Virus record (IMG/VR): IMGVR_UViG_3300007555_000003 | Location: 17,515 to 81,514 of that record | Direction: 5' to 3' (one strand) | DNA from: a virus | Length of the DNA: 64,000 nucleotides | Shown here: positions 56,601 to 63,941 of the stretch, piece after piece | Layout of the letters: the number at the start of each line of letters is the position of its first letter | How positions within the stretch are numbered: the stretch's first letter is position 1 | The notes under the pieces: generated by a model | Seen by the model: only the letters and a program-made list of their open reading frames with translations | The model's database searches: none | What the model was told of the DNA's origin: nothing | Made by a program: the position numbers and the translations under genes

Positions 56601-56749
56601 GAGGTCAATACACCGACAGTAGTAATGCTTCAAATTGGGCCACACAGGCACCGGGTAACATACAGCCTCTTGGAGGAAATAATAAAAAGGCAACAAACAC
56701 AAACGGTGGCGCAGAAAACGGCGACGGAACCGGAGAGTTCTCAGGATAA
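53690..56749 (+). CDS. Short tail fibre-like protein with collagen segment and collar domain, copy 2
   Basis: 1019 residues, paralogous to the gene at 50466 in its first ~400: RLDKINYNFDQL (19-30), Gly-X-Y run (about 33-69, GPIGETGMQGVTGDQG), beta modules, then GWYLCNGETWVGQNG and YTVPNLNSF of the collar domain near 338. The C-terminal parts of the two copies look different, as expected for diversified receptor-binding tips. It has its own late-type box. Confidence 0.72.
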   Translation: MPIPNLKQILESDSQQERLDKINYNFDQLVANGGGPMGSTGPIGETGMQGVTGDQGPQGAGGDQGTQGPINTSVSNFWKDGVVYQTSGLNIQTIVPVDTISSTQNDHSPTVLLGFTTDYPEYGDIQNSSSPIYRAQLVVNKNDQYVDSNIRLVSNNSQGIYADFDLTSDTYFDASYGNSLNRYNLNIGFNETVGVQKNINYRADSFKFKDLSDNNILTMDANNGALFTGNFVSTGNAHFVGSIFKIDIGPSATPLTDPAPGKIAVSLDNEGTIGFKSPEEIGAGIPIGTIISFLPSIYEDTNNFIQSQNIQTYIDSGTNPDNIEIEIGAGIAGTEYEGWYLCNGETWVGQNGESYTVPNLNSFNYSITTPDGNTTSGPVALNVLGGSYATMNQSGSTLTDTYVTGDEIVGMADPGDIPEDHIAYKIVRTPQLIYLGLPGFYFKAAGAPPATINFFSAGKANILSGGGVDPESGGVLGWQKPSMAPVNAQYEFAMEQTRMDTSQPTADQALTKQLRYRFGSVKILDHDESDFTYVVDTIGSHNLEYGENLILTVQMKGKAWYQTGSDNDNSNLLGFYSSLDHYSWFVNWNEYRLPNPNQPTSTPYAVPSPAFVTGTWNDRGTFSTGATYVAGDVFYYADGVGYSLTGHWYTINPMLTSVSTSSVTDIYGNTVTPSAAYPNPVGARLADSSWRGISNLSAVEGYFVRLPDSNENAISSYDAQYPATPWVNFPNPSGGGMYPDSFSGCYDSDRTGNALADDEWYDSESYISRIYPPAMTISAGDSLVSRKGIYTQPIQVAIDPITNNGNSAADQILLPVITTFNLSEIQSQYPSLGITANDVVQYLDPYTYDEGDDHWRAVHYDDGQARGTGNNNSGTNPYGPYEYGFNYMGGRTALQGGYNVTVGSTEAAGTSFMDSHSWRFGQEDIMFRRYQTVEFKVLLDSSVVDQILNYNASNPGDNIALLFGHFLYANGGQYTDSSNASNWATQAPGNIQPLGGNNKKATNTNGGAENGDGTGEFSG

Positions 56750-56765
56750 AATTTAGATTTAATAT

Positions 56766-57587
56766 ATGAATATACTGAACACATATAAACTTTACAAAAA
56801 CGCATTTCTTTTCGGAGGAATTGCGATTTTGGTGTTCTGTCTTTTACAACAATGTAATTCTAATCAAAATTTAAAAAGAGAGATAGTTCAGGTTCAGCAG
56901 GTTTCAGATAGAAATCTTAATAATTATAAAGCGACCCAAGATACTATTATAATTGAAAAGAATAAAAATAAAGAATTGGTTTCTAGTATAAGATCTTTTG
57001 AGTATGATGTAAATACTCTAACTGAAAGCAACAAAAAACTAGTTTCTAAATATGCTAATCAATTAAATATTAATAACGAATTAGAGAATGTTAATAGCTT
57101 ACTTTCAACAACTCTAAACGTAAAAGATTCTATAATAAATGCGAATGGAGTTGTAACAGTTGATACGGATTCTATAAATAATATAGATACGATAACAGTT
57201 GACGTAAACGATAAGTGGGAGTTTGATAAATATAACTGGAGAAGATTTCAAGGAAGTATATCTCTTTTAAAGGATAGCACTAATTATAATTTATTCTCTT
57301 CTAGATTTGATATTATACAGGGAATAGGTTTAAGTGCTGCTATCATTAATGAAGAAGGATTTGACAGACTTAAAATTACAACTCCATATAAAGGAGTAAC
57401 GTTCACTAATATAGAAAATATAAACTTAGTTAACGATAGATTAAATAATAAATATGAGAAAAAAGCAGGGTGGTCTATTGGTGTTGGATTTCAATATGGA
57501 ATTAATTTGAATAATAATCAAGTCATAAGCACTGGTCCATCGATTGGTATAGGAGTATACTGGTCCCCTAAATTTCTTAGATTTTAA
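56766..57587 (+). CDS. Membrane-anchored coiled-coil protein, candidate spanin-like lysis protein
   Basis: 273 residues. One N-terminal hydrophobic helix (about 12-30) ends at Cys31 (LLQQCNS), followed by a periplasmic-type coiled coil (about 32-130). The C-terminal ~80 residues are beta-like and close with GVYWSPKFLRF, the terminal-Phe style of outer-membrane strands. The layout (inner-membrane anchor, periplasmic rod, outer-membrane-like end) would suit a protein that joins both membranes, as spanins do. No canonical lipobox is present. This is inference; a structural or adsorption role is an alternative. Confidence 0.5.
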   Translation: MNILNTYKLYKNAFLFGGIAILVFCLLQQCNSNQNLKREIVQVQQVSDRNLNNYKATQDTIIIEKNKNKELVSSIRSFEYDVNTLTESNKKLVSKYANQLNINNELENVNSLLSTTLNVKDSIINANGVVTVDTDSINNIDTITVDVNDKWEFDKYNWRRFQGSISLLKDSTNYNLFSSRFDIIQGIGLSAAIINEEGFDRLKITTPYKGVTFTNIENINLVNDRLNNKYEKKAGWSIGVGFQYGINLNNNQVISTGPSIGIGVYWSPKFLRF

Positions 57588-57602
57588 AATAATAAATAAA
57601 CA

Positions 57603-59660
57603 ATGGCACAATCATCCAAATTCTTAAGACTAGATGACGACATTCTAATGGAGTTCATGTATCATGATCAAAATGTTGATTATGTAGATGACGCTAAGAT
57701 AGAAAACGACGACAACGGAAGTCAATTTAAATTTTTAAACACAGAGGCATCTAATGATTCAGCCTCTAGATTCTTGATTCATGAATTAGGAGCAGACGTT
57801 GTTAACTTTAGTGTAAAGATACAAGATGGTTATGTTTTTATTAATGACTTTGCATCTAGACAATTAGTTCTTAAAAACGGCAAAACTTATAAATTTAACT
57901 TATCAGATTCTTCAATAGACAATATAGCCGGATTCACAATAAACGGTTCAACTACCCAATTAATTGGTAACACATACACATATACCCCAGGAACTAATGG
58001 AAGATTTGAATATTCATATGAAAATCTAGCTGGAGATACATTTAAGGGTGGAGAAATAAATGTAGGAAATAGGGCTAATCCTTTATTTGCAGAACCAGAG
58101 CAAGAAACTGGAAATAGTATTAAAACTGCGACCGGTGAAGTTGGAAGATATTATGGAGTTCCTTCAAATAGTGATGGTAAATGGGCTTTACTTAAAAATG
58201 ATTTAGCGTATTTAGATAGTTCATCATGGAATGGAACAGACTCTTCTCTTGCAAATGTAGATGATAACATAGTAGGTGACGTATGGTATGATACAATTAG
58301 ATTACACTTGAAAACTGGATTTTCTTTTGCTGCAAGAGGTAAGGAAGGTTTTATGTTTCAGGTTAAAGCTAAAAGAGAATCTGGAGTTTATAACTATTTT
58401 ACGTCAATAGTTTATTTAAATCATTCTAATTTTGAAATAAGTAATCCTAATTCATTCGTATTAGGTGATACTTCATATTCTAAATACATACAAATTAAAG
58501 TTCCTTCTTTGATTTATTTTGATGTTTCAACTAAAAATAAGGATTTTCATGATGCATTCTTTGGAGAAAACGAAGATGCAATATTAGATTCTACTAACTA
58601 TGAAATAAGTTTAAAATTAATAAATACTTTAACTGAAGAAGGAGATATAGAATATATTAACGTTGAAGATACAATCGACGTTACTGTTTCTAAAGAAGAT
58701 GAATACTTAGATATTGCAGCTAATATAGAAGAAGTAGAAGACATGGATTATTTTCAAGTGTATGGAACTAAAGACGGTTCTAGACAAGGTTTTGAAAATT
58801 ACATTAATGGAAGAATACAAACTTCAAGCGATGACATTATAATATTTCATGATATAGAAGTCAGTGAACAAATAGGTTTAGATTTTTTAGATACTTCATC
58901 TATGACATTTACTCAGACTGCAAATTATGAAGCACCAATCCCATTTAGACCTATCATATTTAATTCTAGTATAGCAAGCTCTTTCTATATTAGACATACT
59001 ATGAGAATTTATAACGAAACAGATAATACTCAAATTATTAAAGTCGCAACTATGACTTCTTATAATACTAAAAAGTATGGAACTAGAATGGAAAAGATTA
59101 ATCTAAGAAATGTAGATCCTACTGTTATCTATAATAAGCTACCAAATACTACGGTAAATAGAGAATTAAATCAATTTGTTAATTCAATTAGACCAAGCGT
59201 TGGAGAAACTAAATATGTTCCAGTTGCGTTAGACACCTATGGGATATTAGCATCCGCTACAAATGTTACAACAGATTTAACAGAATCTGAAGAATTAGAT
59301 AACATTGAGTTTTTTGAAGAAGGTAAGGCTACTATATCATTGTCTAAGGTATCTGATAACTTTGTAAAATTCAATATTGCACAACCTTCCGGAGACGATA
59401 AAAAAGCAGTTTCATTAGTAAGCGCAGAAAATATAGTATTAATAATTAAAAGCGGTGCGGTTGAACAGAGAATGGCACATGATCCATCATTTCCTAACAT
59501 AGATCTAGGATTAGGAGAAGTGTTTTTTAAAATACCTAAAACAACAGCTGTCAGATTTGATAAAAGCGATACAAATAAATTTGAAGACAAATTCTATATT
59601 AATATAAAGAATGGAGAAACAGAGTCTTTATTGTATCATGGAAAAGTAGAAATAATATAA
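57603..59660 (+). CDS. Virion structural protein
   Basis: 685 residues, beta-rich (LRLDDDILMEFMYHDQN at the start; YIQIKVPSLIYFDVSTK; IPFRPIIFNSSIASSFYIRH) with no catalytic motif. I do not recognise it. The leader is A-rich (AAATAAACA before ATG) and the stop shares a base with the next ATG, so it is coupled to the tube-like gene that follows. Confidence 0.55.
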   Translation: MAQSSKFLRLDDDILMEFMYHDQNVDYVDDAKIENDDNGSQFKFLNTEASNDSASRFLIHELGADVVNFSVKIQDGYVFINDFASRQLVLKNGKTYKFNLSDSSIDNIAGFTINGSTTQLIGNTYTYTPGTNGRFEYSYENLAGDTFKGGEINVGNRANPLFAEPEQETGNSIKTATGEVGRYYGVPSNSDGKWALLKNDLAYLDSSSWNGTDSSLANVDDNIVGDVWYDTIRLHLKTGFSFAARGKEGFMFQVKAKRESGVYNYFTSIVYLNHSNFEISNPNSFVLGDTSYSKYIQIKVPSLIYFDVSTKNKDFHDAFFGENEDAILDSTNYEISLKLINTLTEEGDIEYINVEDTIDVTVSKEDEYLDIAANIEEVEDMDYFQVYGTKDGSRQGFENYINGRIQTSSDDIIIFHDIEVSEQIGLDFLDTSSMTFTQTANYEAPIPFRPIIFNSSIASSFYIRHTMRIYNETDNTQIIKVATMTSYNTKKYGTRMEKINLRNVDPTVIYNKLPNTTVNRELNQFVNSIRPSVGETKYVPVALDTYGILASATNVTTDLTESEELDNIEFFEEGKATISLSKVSDNFVKFNIAQPSGDDKKAVSLVSAENIVLIIKSGAVEQRMAHDPSFPNIDLGLGEVFFKIPKTTAVRFDKSDTNKFEDKFYINIKNGETESLLYHGKVEII

Positions 59661-60217
59661 TGATATTAAATAGTAGAAATAATTTATTTAACTTTAAGTT
59701 TCCTAGAACCTTTATTCCAAAGGAAGTAGTAGACAAGTACAGGCCTTATTTAAATAGAATACCAGGTAATATCCTAGAAGAACCTATTGATTTTATCAAT
59801 TATTCTATACAGGGCTTAAGTATGCCAGGTATTAATTTTGATCCAATATCACAATCGCCTAATGACGGAACTATCACGTATCACAGAGGATCTGTTCCTA
59901 TACAGAATACTATTGAAAGGCAATTTTCTATAGAGCTCCAATTATTAGATGGATATGTTAATTATTTTATAATGCAAGATACTTTATTGTATTATTATTC
60001 AAAACACGTCAGAGAACCATTTATTAACGATCTTAAACTTCAAATAATGGATTCTGAAGGTATACATTTAATGAGTGCAGTTTTCGAAAAACCCATTCTT
60101 AATTCAATATCAGAGTTAGAATTAAATATGTCAAGCAATGTCGCGGAGTTTTCTACATTCACCCTTAATTTTTATTATAATAAGTTTAATATAACTCCTG
60201 AAATAGACAATAAATAA
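59660..60217 (+). CDS. Virion protein, possible tail-tube-fold protein
   Basis: 185 residues. FKFPRTFIPKEVVDKYRPYL, then IQGLSMPGINFD, ERQFSIELQLLDGYVNYFIM and a strand-rich end (STFTLNFYYNKFNI) resemble proteins of tail-tube size and fold in T4-like phages (T4 gp19 is 163). The match is by pattern only. It is coupled to the preceding gene by TAATG. Confidence 0.5.
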   Translation: MILNSRNNLFNFKFPRTFIPKEVVDKYRPYLNRIPGNILEEPIDFINYSIQGLSMPGINFDPISQSPNDGTITYHRGSVPIQNTIERQFSIELQLLDGYVNYFIMQDTLLYYYSKHVREPFINDLKLQIMDSEGIHLMSAVFEKPILNSISELELNMSSNVAEFSTFTLNFYYNKFNITPEIDNK

Positions 60218-60221
60218 ACGA

Positions 60222-60229
60222 GATATATA
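60222..60229 (+). promoter_or_regulatory. Putative late promoter box GATATATA
   Basis: Box 25 bases before the ATG at 60255, which encodes another protein with the capsid-targeting-like start. Confidence 0.58.
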
Positions 60230-60254
60230 ATCCATAACAATATAGATAATTATA

Positions 60255-60623
60255 ATGAAAACATTTTTTGAATACTTAAGCGAAGAGAATATAACTAAAG
60301 AGGAAATTACTCTATTAGAAGAATCTCTACAGTCGGAATGGACTGACGAATTAGAGCAAAAGGTTGATGCTGCATTAGAAGAATTTACTAAACAATATGC
60401 AAACGAAGACGGAACGTTTGATTTTGATAGATTTAATGAGGAATTAACAAATGAAGGTTTCTTAGGCTCTATATTCGGTGGACTTACTGGGTTTGCTTTA
60501 GGTAAAACAATTGGTAAAACAGTTGCTAAAGTTCTAGGAATTCAGAAAGGTATTTTTTACGATTTATTAACCTCAAGATTAGTTGGCGCTGGATTGGGTG
60601 CAGCTATCGGAAAATCATTCTAA
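60255..60623 (+). CDS. Small protein with capsid-targeting-like start and glycine-zipper tail
   Basis: 122 residues. It opens MKTFFEYLSEENITKEE, a variant of the shared N-terminal motif. An acidic helical part (20-70) follows, and the C-terminal ~50 residues are Gly-rich and hydrophobic (FLGSIFGGLTGFALGKTIGK; VGAGLGAAIGKSF), like glycine-zipper membrane helices. If packaged, it could insert into the host membrane during DNA entry. This role is inference. Confidence 0.6.
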   Translation: MKTFFEYLSEENITKEEITLLEESLQSEWTDELEQKVDAALEEFTKQYANEDGTFDFDRFNEELTNEGFLGSIFGGLTGFALGKTIGKTVAKVLGIQKGIFYDLLTSRLVGAGLGAAIGKSF

Positions 60624-60624
60624 T

Positions 60625-61293
60625 TTGAATTACGTATCAGTAGACTTTTCATTAAACTCTCCAGGTATTTTTATATACCAAGAAGAAACTAACGAATATC
60701 ATTTCATATCTTATATTAAAGAAGGCCAAGGAACCAAGAAAGAAAGAGCTTGGCAAGAGGACATATCTCATTTGAAGGGAGTTACTCTTATTAATCAACC
60801 CGACTGGGGAAAACAAGGTGCAGATTATTCAAGCGTTGAATTAGCAAAGATAAAGAGGTACGCTAAAACCGCAGATGACATTATTAATTTAATAACGGAC
60901 ATTACAAAAACAAAGAAGCAATATATTATTTCTTTTGAAGGAACTTCTTTCGGTTCGAAAATGGGAACTAACAATATTATAGATATGGCTGCAGGGGCTG
61001 CAATACTTAAAGAAAGAATGCTAAGTCAACTTGAAATATTAGACATTCAAACCATTGCTCCCACTACAATTAAGAAACACGCTGGAAAAGGAAACATGAA
61101 TAAGTCTCAATTATGGGATGCCTTTTTAAGTAATGTATTAGGAGATCAAGTTTTAGCAGAACATCCTCTTTTAGATTTTTGTGTGAAAGAAATTGGACCT
61201 TCTAAAAAAATACCAAAACCCTTTGACGATTTAGTTGACGCTTACTTTTTAACTCACTTCGTTAGAGCAAAGATGTCGGCCACTGAGGAATAG
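60625..61293 (+). CDS. RuvC-like nuclease (RNase H fold)
   Basis: 222 residues from TTG 60625, one base after the preceding stop; an in-frame TTG at 60583 lies inside the previous gene and would add 14 residues. The fold starts with YVSVDFSLNSPGIFIY (first Asp), followed by IISFEGTSFGSKMG (Glu) with NIIDMAAGAAILKERM, and FDDLVDAYFLTHF (last Asp). This is the order of acidic residues in RuvC-type resolvases. T4 uses the unrelated endonuclease VII for branched DNA; this gene could serve the same step before packaging. A TTG start is unusual here. Confidence 0.72.
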   Translation: MNYVSVDFSLNSPGIFIYQEETNEYHFISYIKEGQGTKKERAWQEDISHLKGVTLINQPDWGKQGADYSSVELAKIKRYAKTADDIINLITDITKTKKQYIISFEGTSFGSKMGTNNIIDMAAGAAILKERMLSQLEILDIQTIAPTTIKKHAGKGNMNKSQLWDAFLSNVLGDQVLAEHPLLDFCVKEIGPSKKIPKPFDDLVDAYFLTHFVRAKMSATEE

Positions 61294-61361
61294 ATTTACC
61301 ACTGAGGCTTAAAGTCTTAAGTTATACTGTCTTTTCCCCATAAAGTTTCATAAAATAAAAA

Positions 61362-61369
61362 GATATATA
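61362..61369 (+). promoter_or_regulatory. Putative late promoter box GATATATA
   Basis: Box ends 4 bases before the ATG at 61374, at the end of an 80-base gap that contains no other gene. Confidence 0.48.
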
Positions 61370-61373
61370 AAAT

Positions 61374-61565
61374 ATGCAAACAGATAGAGAAATAATACCG
61401 GCCCACCTACTAAAGCTTAAAGAGATTTTAGGCGATATGGTAACTCAACATAGAATAACAGAAAGTGAAATGATAGATATGTTAAGAAAAGCTGGTTTAG
61501 CCCGTCTTCCTAACTCTTCTTCAAAGTGGATTGACGAATCAGGTTCTACTTATTCTGAGTTATAA
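61374..61565 (+). CDS. Small hypothetical protein
   Basis: 63 residues, helical (AHLLKLKEILGDMVTQHRIT) with a short polar tail (NSSSKWIDESGS). No motif recognised. It sits alone between two GATATATA boxes in front of the gp32 gene. Confidence 0.5.
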   Translation: MQTDREIIPAHLLKLKEILGDMVTQHRITESEMIDMLRKAGLARLPNSSSKWIDESGSTYSEL

Positions 61566-61591
61566 TTCTTCCCCCTGCCCCCTGCAATACG

Positions 61592-61599
61592 GATATATA
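61592..61599 (+). promoter_or_regulatory. Putative late promoter box GATATATA
   Basis: Box 100 bases before the gp32 start. It lies in a 134-base gap that also holds a C-rich doublet (CCCCCTG twice, 61571-61585), ATGTATAACT near 61634 and the ATTAAAG repeats. Confidence 0.45.
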
Positions 61600-61662
61600 G
61601 AATAGTTATTATTGTGAAACCTTTTAGGAATTACATGTATAACTATTGAAAGTTTTTTAAAG

Positions 61663-61697
61663 ATTAAAGACATTAACGTAAATTAAAGCAATTAAAG
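61663..61697 (+). promoter_or_regulatory. ATTAAAG repeats, putative gp32 translational operator
   Basis: Four 7-base units ATTAAAG, ATTAACG, ATTAAAG, ATTAAAG start at 61663, 61672, 61682 and 61691, spaced 9-10 bases, and end two bases before the ATG. T4 gp32 represses its own mRNA by cooperative binding to an unstructured A/U-rich leader with TTAAA-type repeats, so this is a likely operator. Confidence 0.6.
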
Positions 61698-61699
61698 AA

Positions 61700-62656
61700 A
61701 TGGCAGAATTTGACATTTTCAACTTAAGCGTAAGCGATGTTGAAACCCACGAGACAAAGAGTGCAAACTCTACAAATGAAATCTACAAACCATCCGCAGA
61801 TGATGGTAAAGATGGTACTTATAAAGCACTTATCCGCTTTGTACCAAATCCAACAAACCCAAGAAATTCACTAGTTAAAAAGTATGTACACTGGCTAACT
61901 GATGCTAACGGTGATGGAAGACTTATTGATTCACCTTCAACGGTAGGAGATAAGTGTCCAATTGCAGATGCATTCTTCAAACTTCGTAAGAGTGATTCAG
62001 CAGTAGACCGTAAGATGAGCGACAAGCTTAAGCGTAGAGAACAGTACTACTCACTTATTAAAGTAGTGAAAGATCCTCAGAACCCTGAATTAGAAGGTAC
62101 TTATAAAGTATTTAAATTCGGTTATAAAATTAAAGAGAAGATCGAAGAAGAAACTAAACCTGCATTTGGTGAACCAACTCAGATTTATGATTTATTCGAA
62201 GGAAAGAACTTTGAACTTATTATTACTCGCCAAGGTGAATATAATAACTATGATAAGTCTAAATTCTCTGCAACTAGATCAGCTATTGCAATTGATGGAA
62301 AACCAGCTGAAAGAAACCAAGAAGCTATGACATCTATTAAAGGTGAATTAGATACAGCACCGTCTTTAGATCCTTATGGATATAAGAAATGGGATGCTGA
62401 AACTCTTGACTTTGTCAATGGTATTTTAAGACAATATCTTAACCCTGGCTCTTCAATGGATTCTGTAATCTCTACACCGAAGCCAGCTGCTAAAAAAGCA
62501 GCAGTAAAAGAAGCAGCTCCGGTAACAGGAAACGATGCTAACTTTGAATTCCCTGACACAATGACAGCGACTCCAACGGCAGCAGAAGCAAAATCTTCAA
62601 CTGCATCAGCAGATAGCGATGATCTAGATTCTTTCTTAGATGAAATCGGAATCTAA
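61700..62656 (+). CDS. 32: Single-stranded DNA-binding protein, gp32-like
   Basis: 318 residues. The OB core region includes YKALIRFVPNPTNPRNSLVK, WLTDANGDGRLIDSPST, KCPIADAFFKL and a later beta part (GYKIKEKIEEETKPAFGE). The Ala/Pro-rich linker and acidic tail DSDDLDSFLDEIGI fit the gp32 protein-interaction arm. Only one Cys is present, so the zinc site of T4 gp32 is not kept. It binds single-stranded DNA in replication, repair and recombination. Codons such as CGT and CGC are used more than in neighbours, as in a highly expressed gene. The end overlaps the primase gene by 17 bases. Confidence 0.88.
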   Translation: MAEFDIFNLSVSDVETHETKSANSTNEIYKPSADDGKDGTYKALIRFVPNPTNPRNSLVKKYVHWLTDANGDGRLIDSPSTVGDKCPIADAFFKLRKSDSAVDRKMSDKLKRREQYYSLIKVVKDPQNPELEGTYKVFKFGYKIKEKIEEETKPAFGEPTQIYDLFEGKNFELIITRQGEYNNYDKSKFSATRSAIAIDGKPAERNQEAMTSIKGELDTAPSLDPYGYKKWDAETLDFVNGILRQYLNPGSSMDSVISTPKPAAKKAAVKEAAPVTGNDANFEFPDTMTATPTAAEAKSSTASADSDDLDSFLDEIGI

Positions 62657-63722
62657 AAAAATCACAGAAGATTTAAAGCAGAAGGTCAGAAGTTTAGTTA
62701 AACAAGTTTGTGTAAAAGAACACGCTGACCCTAACAAACACATGATTAAGGAAATGCCAGGTCGTTTAAACCTGGCATGCCCTTATTGTGGTGACTCGCA
62801 TGGTGAAACTCATAAGAAAAGAGGTAATCTATATTGGGCAACGTTACAATTCCACTGCTTTAATTGTGGACAACATTCAGATCTATATGGTTTTTTAAAA
62901 GATCATCACCTAAAATTCAAAGATACTCAAGATTCTATTACAATTATAGAATATATTAAAGAACACAAAGTATCTGTTAATGAAGTAGACACTCTTCAAC
63001 ATGGTGTGTTTAAAACCTTATATGATTTATCACCTACAAGAAAGGAACTTAAAGAAGTTTTTAAACTTGTAGAAATAGAACCAGGTGATCCTGCCTTTTT
63101 CTATTTAAAGAACAGGTTTTTACATAAGAAGCTTAATCACTTCTTGTATTCTCCTAGAGATAAAAGAATCTTAGTTTTAAACTTAGCACCTGAAGGTAAG
63201 GTTATAGGATTTCAAAGTAGATCTTTAAGGAAAAGTAAAAACACAAGATATTTAACATACGATATAGAAAAGATATATCAGGAAATGAATAAAGAAATAC
63301 CTCTTCAGGATGAACAGCTTATATCCTCTAAGAAGTTATCAACTTTGTTTGGTATCATGACTGCAAACTTCCAAATGCCCTGTACGGTATTCGAAGGACC
63401 TTTAGATGCCTTATTTATGCCTAACTCTATAGCATTGGCGTCTGTAACCAGATCAACTGAAGAGTTAGACGAAATTCCAACAATAAGATATATGTTTGAT
63501 AATGACGAAGCAGGAAAATCAAAGATGATGCAAAAATTAAAAAGAGGTAAAGAAGTATTTACATGGGACAAATTTCTGTCTGAATCAAAGATGGATAAAT
63601 ATCCTAGCAAGATTAAAGATCTAAACGATCTAGTTATCGCTGCTTGGAAAACAAAAAATAAATGTTTATCTACAATGGATAAGTATTTTAGTAATTCACG
63701 ACTAGATGCTTATTACTTATGA
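62640..63722 (+). CDS. 61: DNA primase, gp61-like
   Basis: 360 residues. An N-terminal zinc ribbon has CPYC (Cys47, Cys50) and CFNC (Cys73, Cys76). The middle (about 150-215) is the primase core, and the TOPRIM acidic sites lie in FEGPLDALFMPN (about 250) and MFDNDEAGKS (about 286). It makes RNA primers with the helicase, which should lie outside the window. It starts 17 bases inside the gp32 gene and shares its end with the next ATG. Confidence 0.87.
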   Translation: MKSESKKITEDLKQKVRSLVKQVCVKEHADPNKHMIKEMPGRLNLACPYCGDSHGETHKKRGNLYWATLQFHCFNCGQHSDLYGFLKDHHLKFKDTQDSITIIEYIKEHKVSVNEVDTLQHGVFKTLYDLSPTRKELKEVFKLVEIEPGDPAFFYLKNRFLHKKLNHFLYSPRDKRILVLNLAPEGKVIGFQSRSLRKSKNTRYLTYDIEKIYQEMNKEIPLQDEQLISSKKLSTLFGIMTANFQMPCTVFEGPLDALFMPNSIALASVTRSTEELDEIPTIRYMFDNDEAGKSKMMQKLKRGKEVFTWDKFLSESKMDKYPSKIKDLNDLVIAAWKTKNKCLSTMDKYFSNSRLDAYYL

Positions 63723-63931
63723 TAGACGATTACGTACAAATGGTAAATGACGAATTAGATCAATTCGAAGAAGATGGAAAAAGACACAAAAATCTAAAAA
63801 TGATTATTGGGTTTGCAGCAGCCGATTTATCACATGCTGAAAAAGAAATTAAAATAACTCCTAAATACAAAAAGAAATTTAAGAGTCAAGTTTATATTAA
63901 GAAGAATACTAATAATAACTCATTATTCTAA
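63719..63931 (+). CDS. Small hypothetical protein
   Basis: 70 residues, overlapping the primase stop by 4 bases. Acidic start (DDYVQMVNDELDQFEEDGKR) and basic end (KYKKKFKSQVYIKKN). No motif recognised; coupling suggests a replication accessory. Confidence 0.5.
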   Translation: MIDDYVQMVNDELDQFEEDGKRHKNLKMIIGFAAADLSHAEKEIKITPKYKKKFKSQVYIKKNTNNNSLF

Positions 63932-63941
63932 AAAACACCAC

